14,416 nt of DNA from Bacillota bacterium (GCA_023442905.1 JAEZWY010000126.1:1-14416); one strand, 5' to 3'. Shown: positions 1 through 6,705, counted from the first letter of the stretch. A program made the numbers and translations. Notes: a model not told the origin generated them from the sequence alone.

Positions 1-653
1 CGTTTGGTTAACCAAGCAAATAGACGTTCCAATAAAATACTCAAAACAATAAAGATAATAGCTGCCACAAAGTAACCTTCAAGTGACCGGTAAGTTAAGG
101 CTGCTAGGGCTCGTACCTTACCAATCACATCAATGACACCTAGTGAAAAGGCTAGCGATGTATCTTGTAACAAGCTGACAATCATAGTGCCTGTTGCTGG
201 GATAGCAATGCGGACTGCTTGTGGCAAGATAATCCGACGATAAGTTTGGCCTCTAGTCAAGCCGACTGACGCCGCAGCTTCCTTTTGGTCGGTTGCTACA
301 CTTGAAATGGCTGACCGAAAGATTTCTGAGAAAAAGGCCGCCGTACTCAACCCGTACGTGATATAAACATAATCAATTTTTTCAATATTGGCCAAGGCGG
401 TAAAGATAATTGGCAATCCATAATAAATCAAGAATAGTTGCACCAATATTGGCGTCCCCCTGATAAAGGATACAAATACCTGACTAATTTGGGATAAAAC
501 AGGTACTTTTTCAATTCTGACAAAGGCAATAACCAATCCAAGTACCATACCAACAGCTGTTGCAACTGCTACGATTGCTAGTGTAATGGGGAGTGCGGAT
601 AGTATTTTTGGGAAAAAGGATACGACATATTCCCATTTAAAAAATTCTGACAT
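1..653 (-). CDS. Polar amino-acid ABC transporter permease (HisM/TcyL-like), partial at window edge
   Basis: Inner-membrane permease of the polar amino-acid uptake ABC family. The reading frame begins at an ATG at 653, seven bases after an AGGAGGA ribosome binding site, and is still open at base 1. About 217 residues are visible of a family that is usually 215-240, so only the tail is missing. The N-terminus (MSEFFKWEYVVSFFPKIL) leads into a hydrophobic segment, followed by the family motif RGTPILVQLFLIYYG. The cytoplasmic EAA loop that docks on the ATPase is clear (EAAASVGLTRGQ, then ILPQA). It is the third gene after the T-box leader, behind FMN reductase and GNAT acetyltransferase genes; the ATPase and binding protein are presumably further left. 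The family assignment is secure. The substrate (cystine, another sulfur amino acid, or Asn/Gln) cannot be read from the sequence; the neighbours recall the Bacillus ytmI/tcyJKLMN operon. Confidence 0.9.
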   Translation of the reverse strand, partial: MSEFFKWEYVVSFFPKILSALPITLAIVAVATAVGMVLGLVIAFVRIEKVPVLSQISQVFVSFIRGTPILVQLFLIYYGLPIIFTALANIEKIDYVYITYGLSTAAFFSEIFRSAISSVATDQKEAAASVGLTRGQTYRRIILPQAVRIAIPATGTMIVSLLQDTSLAFSLGVIDVIGKVRALAALTYRSLEGYFVAAIIFIVLSILLERLFAWLTK

Positions 654-729
654 GAGTTTCTCCTCCTAATTGTTGTAAATTTTTTGCCGTCTATTCAACC
701 ATCACTGTATGCATTACTTTTCTAAATCA

Positions 730-1290
730 TTAAATGGTTAAATCTTCATATTGATAATATGGGGCTTCAACTCGGAGAACACTTTCATCAAACCGCTCTG
801 GAATCAGCACCTTGTATAAAGAAACACCGATATCATTTGGATCTTCCCGAGTACCTAAAACCTGATAACCATTTCTTAAATACATATCTAGTAACCAAGG
901 ATGTCTTTTACCAGAAGTACCTAATACGTAGGCTGGTGCTTTTAAAGTCTTAATTAAAAATTCCTCTTCTACTTGTTTGAGGAATTTCTTTCCAATCCCT
1001 TGCCCCCTAAATTCATTAGCCGTCGCAAACCACCACAAGAAAGGATAGTGTGAAATAGGACTGTCATTTTCCCATGGTTGTCTAATGGTAATCGTCGAAA
1101 TCAATTGTCCATCTCGCTCCAATACTAGTGCTATTCCAGTTTCGATGTTTTCTGTTACGGATTCTAAAGTAGCGTTAGTTGACGGCCAATCGATATCTAA
1201 ATCTTTAACTTCTTGGAATGCTTCTTGGATCAATGCTAAATATGCTGGTGCGTCCTCTTTTGTAGCTATTCTTATACGATCTTTTCCCAT
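730..1290 (-). CDS. GNAT-family N-acetyltransferase
   Basis: Predicted cytoplasmic acetyl-CoA-dependent N-acetyltransferase of 186 residues, a normal length for a single GNAT domain. The acetyl-CoA pyrophosphate-binding motif A is visible at about residues 95-101 (RGQGIGK), after a beta-strand region WWFATANEF. The C-terminal half has the usual 'YLRNGYQVLG' segment seen in many GNATs. The start codon at 1290 is preceded by AAGGAGG. It lies inside the end of the FMN reductase gene, a 19-base overlap that implies translational coupling. It sits between the FMN reductase and an amino-acid ABC permease. In Bacillus subtilis, the ytmI operon has a comparable GNAT (SnaA) that acetylates S-(2-succino)cysteine alongside flavin enzymes and tcy transporters. 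A similar role here is an inference from gene order; the substrate is unknown. Confidence 0.85.
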   Translation of the reverse strand: MGKDRIRIATKEDAPAYLALIQEAFQEVKDLDIDWPSTNATLESVTENIETGIALVLERDGQLISTITIRQPWENDSPISHYPFLWWFATANEFRGQGIGKKFLKQVEEEFLIKTLKAPAYVLGTSGKRHPWLLDMYLRNGYQVLGTREDPNDIGVSLYKVLIPERFDESVLRVEAPYYQYEDLTI

Positions 1291-1838
1291 CTTGCTTCCT
1301 CCTTAATAACTTTGTGTCCAATACGACTGGTAAATCTATAAAGTTGTTCATCAATTCTATTTGTCACGCTATCGCTAATAATAAAATCTTGCTCCTCCTT
1401 AACCACCTGGTCTTGCGTCGCAAAGGTTGATTGTAAAAGCTCTTCCGTGCCCAATTCTTTTAAAACAGGTTCCAAAGCATATTGCAGGGCTAACAAGTGG
1501 TGCTTAGATCCACCTAACCCTAAAGCATAAACCACCTTATCTTGTAGCGCTTTTTGTGGTAATACATCTAAATATGCCTTTAAAATGCCCGAATAACTTC
1601 CTTGAAATATTGGTGTAAAAATTAATACCCCATCTGAATTCAAAACCTGTTGATTGACTGCTTGAATTGTCTTATCCGTATAATCTGCTGTCATTAATGC
1701 CTCGGCTGGTAGCATATGTGCCTGTATCACCTGCGTTTGAATCTTGTATTCGAATAAAACTTGCTGGGCATAGGCTACCAAACCATTCAGTCGTGAAGAT
1801 AATGAATTTGCCCCTACAATTAAAGTAACTTTTGTCAT
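1272..1838 (-). CDS. NAD(P)H-dependent FMN reductase (SsuE-like flavodoxin fold)
   Basis: Predicted flavin reductase of 188 residues with the flavodoxin-like fold of the NADPH-dependent FMN reductase family; such enzymes supply reduced FMN to two-component monooxygenases. The N-terminal phosphate-binding loop reads VGANSLSSR (residues 8-16). The signature TPIFQGSYSGILKAYLD lies at residues 75-91. The family's second conserved stretch, GGSKHHLLALQYALEPVL, starts near residue 109. The ATG at 1838 follows an AGGGAAGG purine-rich site. It is the first gene downstream of the T-box terminator (about 65 bases away), so its expression should depend on tRNA charging. Its stop overlaps the GNAT gene by 19 bases. 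No monooxygenase partner is visible in the window; one may lie to the left of base 1, as in ssu and ytm sulfur-scavenging operons. Confidence 0.87.
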   Translation of the reverse strand: MTKVTLIVGANSLSSRLNGLVAYAQQVLFEYKIQTQVIQAHMLPAEALMTADYTDKTIQAVNQQVLNSDGVLIFTPIFQGSYSGILKAYLDVLPQKALQDKVVYALGLGGSKHHLLALQYALEPVLKELGTEELLQSTFATQDQVVKEEQDFIISDSVTNRIDEQLYRFTSRIGHKVIKEEARWEKIV

Positions 1839-1902
1839 ATCCTTCCCTCTTTCTTGGTGAATGCTTCTACTACTTTCTTACATCTAATCATCGCTATAAA
1901 AC

Positions 1903-1946
1903 AAAAAACCCCTCCCTAATAAACAAACCTGTCTATTAAGAAGGGG
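1903..1946 (-). terminator. T-box intrinsic terminator
   Basis: On the minus strand a 13-bp stem (CCCCTTCTTAATA paired with TATTAGGGAGGGG, including G-U pairs) with a 12-base loop is followed by TTTTTTG. It lies just downstream of the T-box core. Its 5' arm would be displaced when the antiterminator forms. Confidence 0.9.
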
Positions 1947-2157
1947 CGATTTGTTAATGATCGCGGTGCCACCCTTATTCAAATTGCTCTCACGAACAAT
2001 CTCTCATCCAGTAAATACTGAAAGATTTAACGATCTCACCCGTCCAACCAGCTTTCACTGACTAGATGCTCAGAGCTCATTTTCATTACCGGCAACCATC
2101 TGATTCCACCACATTCAGACTCGCTGTAGATTACCTGCATAATTACTCTACTCTTCA
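1903..2157 (-). promoter_or_regulatory. T-box riboswitch leader
   Basis: A T-box leader RNA read on the minus strand, upstream of the FMN reductase-GNAT-permease operon. It contains the highly conserved T-box core GGTGGCACCGCGA (1961-1973). A Stem I carries the AGCGAG motif and a GGTGGAA distal loop, and an AGTA/GAA pair flanks the specifier. The leader ends in a strong intrinsic terminator. Uncharged tRNA would pair with the specifier and with the bulge TGGC, favouring the antiterminator and letting the operon be transcribed. After the conserved GAA (complement of 2082-2084) the next triplet is AAT (Asn); shifted one base it is ATG (Met, 2078-2080). The bulge TGGC implies a tRNA with discriminator base G, which fits Asn better than Met (A). 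The T-box call is firm; the amino acid is not. Confidence 0.95.
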
Positions 2158-2253
2158 AAGCAATTGGTTATAAAAATGATTTGCAACTTTTGCTTGCAGT
2201 AAATTTAACAAATCTTCGCTAACTGCTTCAATATTACTGCCTAGGAAAAACAA
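2155..2253 (-). other. Coding-like remnant or chance ORF before the T-box
   Basis: A 32-codon frame opens at a TTG (2253) and ends at TGA exactly where the T-box Stem I begins. Its translation has a protein-like composition, with the core SEDLLNLLQAKVANHFYNQ. The same frame upstream reads IGQAFYPVFLKSFFW before two stop codons. There is no ribosome binding site. It may be the 3' end of a decayed gene or simply a chance frame; I assign no function. Confidence 0.15.
2167..2172 (-). promoter_or_regulatory. Candidate -10 element of the T-box leader
   Basis: TATAAC on the minus strand lies about 10-12 bases before the start of Stem I, where a T-box transcript usually begins. No good -35 box stands 16-18 bases upstream. 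An alternative promoter, TTGAAG-N17-TTAAAT, sits about 35 bases further upstream. Either could serve; the evidence is weak. Confidence 0.3.
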
Positions 2254-2400
2254 TCTATGAATTCATATTCACCAGAAAAAGCTCTTTAAGAAAACTGGGT
2301 AAAACGCTTGGCCTATCTAACTTCCCATTCAATTATCATCTTTTTTTAATCGTTAACCGCTATCATCACTGATATAGAACTAGCAAAAATAGGCATCAGA

Positions 2401-2445
2401 AAAAGGCAAATAAAATACAATAAACGTACTTTATTTGCCTTTTTA
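2401..2445. terminator. Strong bidirectional hairpin terminator without an adjacent gene
   Basis: Two 19-base arms (AAAAAGGCAAATAAA-rich, one G-U pair) enclose a 7-base loop. The hairpin has A-runs before it and T-runs after it on both strands, the form of a bidirectional intrinsic terminator. On the minus strand it lies about 135 bases after the metNIQ terminator and just before the T-box leader. It could be a back-up terminator insulating the T-box operon, or the end of an unseen small RNA. Confidence 0.7.
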
Positions 2446-2580
2446 AAAAATTGTACATTTCAAGAAATACCTTAATATCAGTATTTGTCAGACAATAACT
2501 AACAAGATTGATAAATATTTCTAGTTATCATTTGACCTGAATAATCGATCAATAGTAGTAAAAATTAATCATTAGCCCAT

Positions 2581-2614
2581 AAAAAATAGGCATGACCAAA
2601 TAGCGATCATACCT
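2581..2614 (-). terminator. Terminator of the metNIQ operon
   Basis: On the minus strand AGGTATGA pairs with TCATGCCT (8 bp, one G-U) around an 11-base loop, followed by ATTTTTTATG. It lies about 100 bases after the metQ stop codon, with no gene between. Confidence 0.75.
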
Positions 2615-2711
2615 AATCTAAATCTATTAATTGGATTTGCCGATACTGAAACCACCTAGCATGGCTTTGCCGTGAAAAAGAACTTTTAATCCACTTTATT
2701 TCTTACGTATA

Positions 2712-3560
2712 TTATTCTGCAGATGGATCTTCAAATGCTGGTTCTAAGTGACCATTTGCAGCTAACTCTTCCAAGAAGTCATACACTTCTTGAGAAGTAA
2801 AGGCTGCTTTCAATGCATTAATTTTATCTGAATCAGCATTGCCTTCACGCGTAACAAGTTGAATAGCGAATCGATTAGATTCATCTTCTTCTAAGAAGAG
2901 TGCATCTGACGGTGTTAAACCAATTTCAGAAATATATGTTGGATAGTTAAATACTAAGTCAACCCCATCTTCATATGAAGCATTTAAATTCAACAAATCT
3001 ACATGGGTAAATGTTAAGTTTTTATCGTTTTCGGTAATATCATCTACCGTTACAAAAGTTTCATCCGGTACATCAATCAAGCCTTGTGCATCTAAAATAT
3101 GTAAAGCACGCGCTTCATTTGTCATATCACTTGGAATAGCCACTTCAGCACTATCTTCAATATCCTCAATACTTTCATATTCAGGGGCATAAAAACCAAC
3201 AATTGCGTTGTAAATCGGTTGAATAGCTACCAAGTCACCATCACGTTCTTCATTAAAAACTTCCATAAATGGCTCATGTTGTGCAAAAGATGCATCCGCT
3301 TCATCATTTAAAACGGCTTCATTGTATTGAATATTGTCTGAAACCTCAACCAACTCAATTGTATAAGGGTCTTCCACAACTTCAGCAGCTAATTCCACAA
3401 TATCAGTCATTGGTGTTGTATGTGAAGCAACTTTAATTACCGTATCCTCACTAGTTGTAGACTCAGAAGCTGTAGACTCAGCACTTTCGCTCCCATTTCC
3501 ACAAGCAGCCAACAATAATCCTGCTGATAAGACACCTGTAAATAATAAACCTTTCTTCAT
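2712..3560 (-). CDS. metQ: Methionine ABC transporter substrate-binding lipoprotein (NlpA/MetQ family)
   Basis: Extracellular, lipid-anchored binding protein that should capture methionine (or a close analogue) and deliver it to MetI/MetN. I place the start at the ATG at 3560, giving 282 residues. It is preceded by GGAGG at good spacing, whereas an in-frame TTG at 3575 overlaps that same binding site. The signal peptide MKKGLLFTGVLSAG ends in the lipobox LAAC, with the lipidated Cys at residue 20. A Ser/Thr/Glu-rich linker (about residues 22-40) follows, then the NlpA domain with 'VASHTTPMTDIVELA' near its start and 'NYPTYISEIGLTP' later. The length is typical. It is the last gene of the operon, 109 bases after metI. 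The ligand is assigned from family membership and gene order; other NlpA ligands remain possible. Confidence 0.92.
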   Translation of the reverse strand: MKKGLLFTGVLSAGLLLAACGNGSESAESTASESTTSEDTVIKVASHTTPMTDIVELAAEVVEDPYTIELVEVSDNIQYNEAVLNDEADASFAQHEPFMEVFNEERDGDLVAIQPIYNAIVGFYAPEYESIEDIEDSAEVAIPSDMTNEARALHILDAQGLIDVPDETFVTVDDITENDKNLTFTHVDLLNLNASYEDGVDLVFNYPTYISEIGLTPSDALFLEEDESNRFAIQLVTREGNADSDKINALKAAFTSQEVYDFLEELAANGHLEPAFEDPSAE

Positions 3561-3605
3561 AAACCTTACCTCCAAATTTTTTTGTAAAAAAGATTACCAT
3601 ATTTT

Positions 3606-3621
3606 AAGTTGGCAACAACTT
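3606..3621 (-). repeat. Small inverted repeat between metI and metQ
   Basis: AAGTTG-TTGC-CAACTT on the minus strand forms a 6-bp hairpin with a 4-base loop in the 109-base gap between metI and metQ. It is followed by AAAATATGG rather than a T-tract, so it is not a convincing terminator. It may be a processing or stability element that lets the binding protein be made in excess; this is inference. Confidence 0.35.
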
Positions 3622-3669
3622 ATAGAAAAAATCATTTTTCATAAATTATGCCAAGAAAACCACCAATAC

Positions 3670-4353
3670 TTACCGGTGATCGACTTTTTTCGCAACTTTT
3701 AACCCTAACCATTGGCAAACCTGGACGATAACAATAATCAATATAATTGCTGTATACATTATGTCGGTTTCGTAACGCTGGTAGCCATACCTGATCGCGA
3801 AATCGCCAATACCACCACCACCAACAACACCCATAATCGTTGAGTAGGAAATGAAAGACACAAAAGCCGTTGTATAGCCAATAATCAAGGATGACTTGGC
3901 TTCCACAAATAAGAATTTGGTTACCAATTGCCAAGTATTAGCCCCTAAAGCATCCGCTGTTTCCAAGACGCCCCGGTCTACATCCATTAAAGACTGCTCA
4001 ACAAATCGGGCATAGAGCGCGATGGCAATCACCATCATCGGAAATGATGCAGCTACTGGGTCCCCTGTCGCACGACCATAAGTCGCTCGAATTAATGGTT
4101 GCATAGATACCACCAAAAGTAAGAAGGGAAATGACCGGATAATATTAACGATGAAGGACAAAATCTGATAGACAACTTTATTTGCTCGTGGATTACCCTC
4201 ATTAGTTAAAAATAAAAGGGTACCTAAAGGCAAACCTAAAATAATCGCCGCTATCATAGCGAATCCCATCATAATACCTGTCTCGCCAAGACTTTCAATG
4301 ATATCAGGCATAAAATCAAGCAACCGTTCCCAATAAACTTGTGAGTTATTCAT
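3670..4353 (-). CDS. metI: Methionine ABC transporter permease
   Basis: Membrane-spanning permease of the MetI family, 227 residues, a typical length. It should form the transport channel as a dimer with two MetN subunits. Several hydrophobic segments are evident, including about residues 20-50 and 68-90 and one near the C-terminus (ILIIVIVQVCQWLGL). The ATPase-coupling EAA loop is visible (ETADALGANTWQLVTKFLF). The family's glycine-rich motif VVGGGGIGDFAIRYGYQRY is intact. The start ATG at 4353 overlaps the end of metN by 8 bases, with GGAGG inside metN, indicating translational coupling. It fits the standard metN-metI-metQ order. Confidence 0.94.
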   Translation of the reverse strand: MNNSQVYWERLLDFMPDIIESLGETGIMMGFAMIAAIILGLPLGTLLFLTNEGNPRANKVVYQILSFIVNIIRSFPFLLLVVSMQPLIRATYGRATGDPVAASFPMMVIAIALYARFVEQSLMDVDRGVLETADALGANTWQLVTKFLFVEAKSSLIIGYTTAFVSFISYSTIMGVVGGGGIGDFAIRYGYQRYETDIMYTAIILIIVIVQVCQWLGLKVAKKVDHR

Positions 4354-5092
4354 GACCTGCTAGCACCTCCAAGACCTGTTGAGCGTAAGACTGGCTATTG
4401 TCAGAAACAGCTTGTATATCTGATTGAACTGCTAGCACTTGACTGACTTGTCCATTTTCTAATATAGCTGCTCTTTGACACAATGCCTTAATCACTTCTA
4501 ACTCATGTGTCACCACAATCATGGTCATAGGATAAGCATCATAAGCTGCCTTTAAAACCTTAACAATTTCACCCGTAGTTCGCGTATCTAAAGCCGATGT
4601 AGGCTCGTCAGCTAATAAGATTTTAGGACGTGTGATTAAAGCTCGAGCAATACCAACTCGTTGCTTCTGCCCACCTGACAATTGACTTGGATAATGGTTA
4701 CCCTTATCTGCCAAACCCACAAACCCTAGCACTTCATCTACCGTTAAGGGATTATCATATTTATGTAGACTCAAGGGTAAAGCCACATTCTCAGCCACTG
4801 TTTTGTTATTGAGAAGATTGAATTGTTGAAAGACCATGCTGATATCTTTTCGAAAGGTCCGTAGTTCTTTAGCAGACAATTCATTCACCGAGACATCATC
4901 TACAACTACCTGCCCCGAAGTGGGTCTTTCTAAAGCATTAATGAATCGTAGCAAAGTTGACTTACCCGCACCACTCTCGCCAACCAAACCAAATATTTCT
5001 TCATCTTGAATGGTTAGTGTCACTTGGTCGAGCGCTTGTATGCGGTTTCCACTATTCATAAATTCTTTCGCTACTTGCTTAAATTCAATCAT
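4346..5092 (-). CDS. metN: Methionine ABC transporter ATP-binding protein, short form
   Basis: Cytoplasmic ATPase that powers the MetI/MetQ importer, 248 residues. All nucleotide-binding elements are present: Walker A GESGAGKST (38-46), Q-loop at residues 89-90, signature LSGGQKQR (138-145), Walker B ILLADEP (158-164) and switch His196. Typical MetN proteins are about 340 residues because of a C-terminal NIL/ACT-like domain that binds methionine and shuts down transport. This protein stops about 30 residues after the ATPase core, overlaps metI directly, and has no room for that domain. Its identity as MetN rests on the adjacent MetI and NlpA-family genes; the ATPase alone would only be called an amino-acid ABC ATPase. 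The start at 5092 has AAGGTG eight bases upstream. Confidence 0.9.
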   Translation of the reverse strand: MIEFKQVAKEFMNSGNRIQALDQVTLTIQDEEIFGLVGESGAGKSTLLRFINALERPTSGQVVVDDVSVNELSAKELRTFRKDISMVFQQFNLLNNKTVAENVALPLSLHKYDNPLTVDEVLGFVGLADKGNHYPSQLSGGQKQRVGIARALITRPKILLADEPTSALDTRTTGEIVKVLKAAYDAYPMTMIVVTHELEVIKALCQRAAILENGQVSQVLAVQSDIQAVSDNSQSYAQQVLEVLAGHE

Positions 5093-5125
5093 GTATCTTT
5101 CACCTTCTTCTATATCTTGTGTTTC

Positions 5126-5154
5126 ATATTACCAGCATTTTTTATTGCTGTCTA
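5126..5154 (-). promoter_or_regulatory. Candidate promoter of metNIQ
   Basis: On the minus strand TAGACA (5149-5154) and TAATAT (5126-5131) are 17 bases apart, about 35 bases before the metN start. I see no T-box, S-box or clear streptococcal MET-box in the 120-base leader. Control of this operon is therefore not evident from sequence. Confidence 0.5.
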
Positions 5155-5214
5155 GCATATTTTACTGTTATACTTTTGTTGACATTCTGTTATATAACTA
5201 TTTATACAGATAGG

Positions 5215-5245
5215 AAAAAGGCCGAGAAAATAATTTCTCGACCTT
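5215..5245 (-). terminator. Terminator of the L,D-transpeptidase gene
   Basis: On the minus strand AAGGTCGAGAAA pairs with TTTCTCGGCCTT (12 bp, one G-U) around a tight loop and runs into TTTTTCC. It lies about 22 bases after the stop codon at 5268. Confidence 0.88.
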
Positions 5246-5267
5246 AGTAGTTTATAGGCTATTCTTT

Positions 5268-6653
5268 TTAAAATACGATAACTGGTAAGCCAATATAAGC
5301 TAATTCGTAAACTTCTGCCATTGTTGTTGGCGGTGTATTGATACAACCTAGAGAACCATTTTGTTGGTAAGCATCTCCACCAAAGTTTGATTGCCAATTC
5401 GCATCATGAATCCCTTGTCCTGTATAGTCAAAGGCCATCCAATAATCTACTGGTTGTGCATAATCTTTTTGCGTTCTTGGATTATACCCTTTTAAAACAG
5501 ATGGATTTTCCATGTTCCAGATTTCATAAGCGCCTGGCACCGTGTCAGTACCTGTATTCCCACTTACGATATCAGTAGCAATTTTTTGTTCACCATCAAT
5601 ATAAACAAACATCTTTTGTTTACTTAAATCTACTTCAATATAAGATGTACCGAAGAAATCATCTTGATTATAGCCGCCACCCCAAATATTTGGTTCAACG
5701 ACTGTATCTTCACCAGAAAGAACAGCTTCAGAAACCAATTGTGTAGTCATTTCACGCTCAATATACCAACCATAAATACCAGATGTCACCGTAACTTCAC
5801 CTGATTCAGTAGATTGGAATTGATGGTCTTGATTTAAACCAGCATTTTCAACGTTCCATTCATACAAGTATTGATCAATTGCCTCTTCATCTACTTGAAC
5901 TTCTCCTTGATCATTCGTACTTACCCATGCAACCAGCGTTTCACTTGGAATATTCACCACTTCATCTTCAATTTGTAATCCAATTATCGCTGATAAAATA
6001 TTTTCCAACTTAGCTTTCGCCGTTTGAATAGCTTCATCATCGCTTGTCACTGATGGCTTCACATAGGCATCAGATAAGGCTAATTCACTTGCGCCCGATT
6101 TAACTTTTGATAAGATAGCATCCGCTAACGAATCTGCTGAAACCTCCGTTCCTTGAGTTTCAGGAACTACTTCCACAGCCTTAGTATCATCATTAATCAC
6201 GACTTGCGCATTAGTTGAGGGTTTACTCTCTTCTTGCTCAATATTTAATTGATTAAAATATGCCTTAAAGGTATCACGATCAACTGTCCATTCATTATTC
6301 TCATTAGCATCTACTGATTTTAAAGCATTGCTAACAAATTCTACTGGCCATGTGAAAGTCGTTTGTTGTTTTAGCAGCGTATCAAACGAGTCATTTTCTG
6401 CAGGTTTAAAGCCGGCTTCTTGTAAATTAATGGTAGAGATTTCCTTATCCTGGTCTGTAATTGTCATTGTACGCTCAGTATTGGCTTTTGCCACTGCTGC
6501 TTCCGCATCAGATTGCGTCATTCCACTGACATTTACATTAGAAATAGTGGTTGCTGGTAAGAAGTGTGATTGATAATAATAAATACCAACCCCATATCCT
6601 ACTACTAGTACCGCTAAAACTGTCCCCAATATCCACATAGAAACTTTCTTCAT
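5268..6653 (-). CDS. Membrane-anchored L,D-transpeptidase (YkuD) with PG-binding domains
   Basis: Predicted cell-wall enzyme that joins peptidoglycan stems through 3-3 cross-links or anchors proteins to them, 461 residues. Residues 7-27 form an N-terminal membrane anchor (WILGTVLAVLVVGYGVGIYYY), so the rest lies outside the cell. Residues about 35-320 look like the repeated putative peptidoglycan-binding (PG4) region found in enterococcal Ldt proteins; the first copy begins 'ISNVNVSGMTQSDAEAAV'. The YkuD catalytic domain begins near residue 340 (SYIEVDLSKQKMFVYIDG). Catalytic residues appear as His416 (GIHDANW) and Cys437 (NGSLGCINTPP). The usual motif is SHGC; here the His is replaced by Leu435 (codon CTA). 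It is a single-gene unit with its own promoter and terminator. The ATG at 6653 is preceded by GGGAG. The family call is firm; activity is uncertain because of the substitution. Confidence 0.93.
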   Translation of the reverse strand: MKKVSMWILGTVLAVLVVGYGVGIYYYQSHFLPATTISNVNVSGMTQSDAEAAVAKANTERTMTITDQDKEISTINLQEAGFKPAENDSFDTLLKQQTTFTWPVEFVSNALKSVDANENNEWTVDRDTFKAYFNQLNIEQEESKPSTNAQVVINDDTKAVEVVPETQGTEVSADSLADAILSKVKSGASELALSDAYVKPSVTSDDEAIQTAKAKLENILSAIIGLQIEDEVVNIPSETLVAWVSTNDQGEVQVDEEAIDQYLYEWNVENAGLNQDHQFQSTESGEVTVTSGIYGWYIEREMTTQLVSEAVLSGEDTVVEPNIWGGGYNQDDFFGTSYIEVDLSKQKMFVYIDGEQKIATDIVSGNTGTDTVPGAYEIWNMENPSVLKGYNPRTQKDYAQPVDYWMAFDYTGQGIHDANWQSNFGGDAYQQNGSLGCINTPPTTMAEVYELAYIGLPVIVF

Positions 6654-6699
6654 TCAACTATCTCCCTTCACATTTCTATTCGCTTTAAAGCTTTCTTTC

Positions 6700-6705
6700 A
6701 TTGTA
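6700..6705 (-). promoter_or_regulatory. Candidate -10 of the L,D-transpeptidase promoter
   Basis: TACAAT on the minus strand, about 47 bases before the start codon. The matching -35 position (6723-6728) reads CAGAAA, far from consensus, which suggests activator dependence. Confidence 0.5.

Larger units (their letters stand above)
1839..2711 (-). other. Long intergenic region between metQ and the T-box operon
   Basis: This 873-base stretch has no credible full-length gene. On the minus strand it contains, in order of transcription: the metNIQ terminator (2581-2614), a very stable 19-bp hairpin (2401-2445), a degenerate coding-like stretch ending at 2155, and a T-box leader with its terminator (1903-2157). 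The remaining AT-rich sequence at 2446-2580 and 2615-2711 shows no feature I can name. A short GC-rich hairpin at about 2659-2675 has no T-tract on the minus strand. Confidence 0.7.

Noticed and set aside
2659..2675. CATGGC-TTT-GCCGTG hairpin near the metQ stop, considered as a terminator
   Set aside because: The stem is short and not followed by T on the minus strand; a better terminator with a T-tract is present at 2581-2614.
3632..3934. Minus-strand 100-codon frame overlapping metI
   Set aside because: It is an alternative frame of metI; its Trp-rich run comes from the glycine codons of metI.
5155..5215. AT-rich repeats upstream of metN, considered as a streptococcal MET-box or another Met regulatory site
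   Set aside because: The sequence does not match the TATAGTTT-AAACTATA pattern, and there is no S-box or T-box core in the leader.
5152..5397. Minus-strand 81-codon frame at the end of the transpeptidase gene
   Set aside because: It is a shadow of the YkuD coding end and runs through that gene's terminator.
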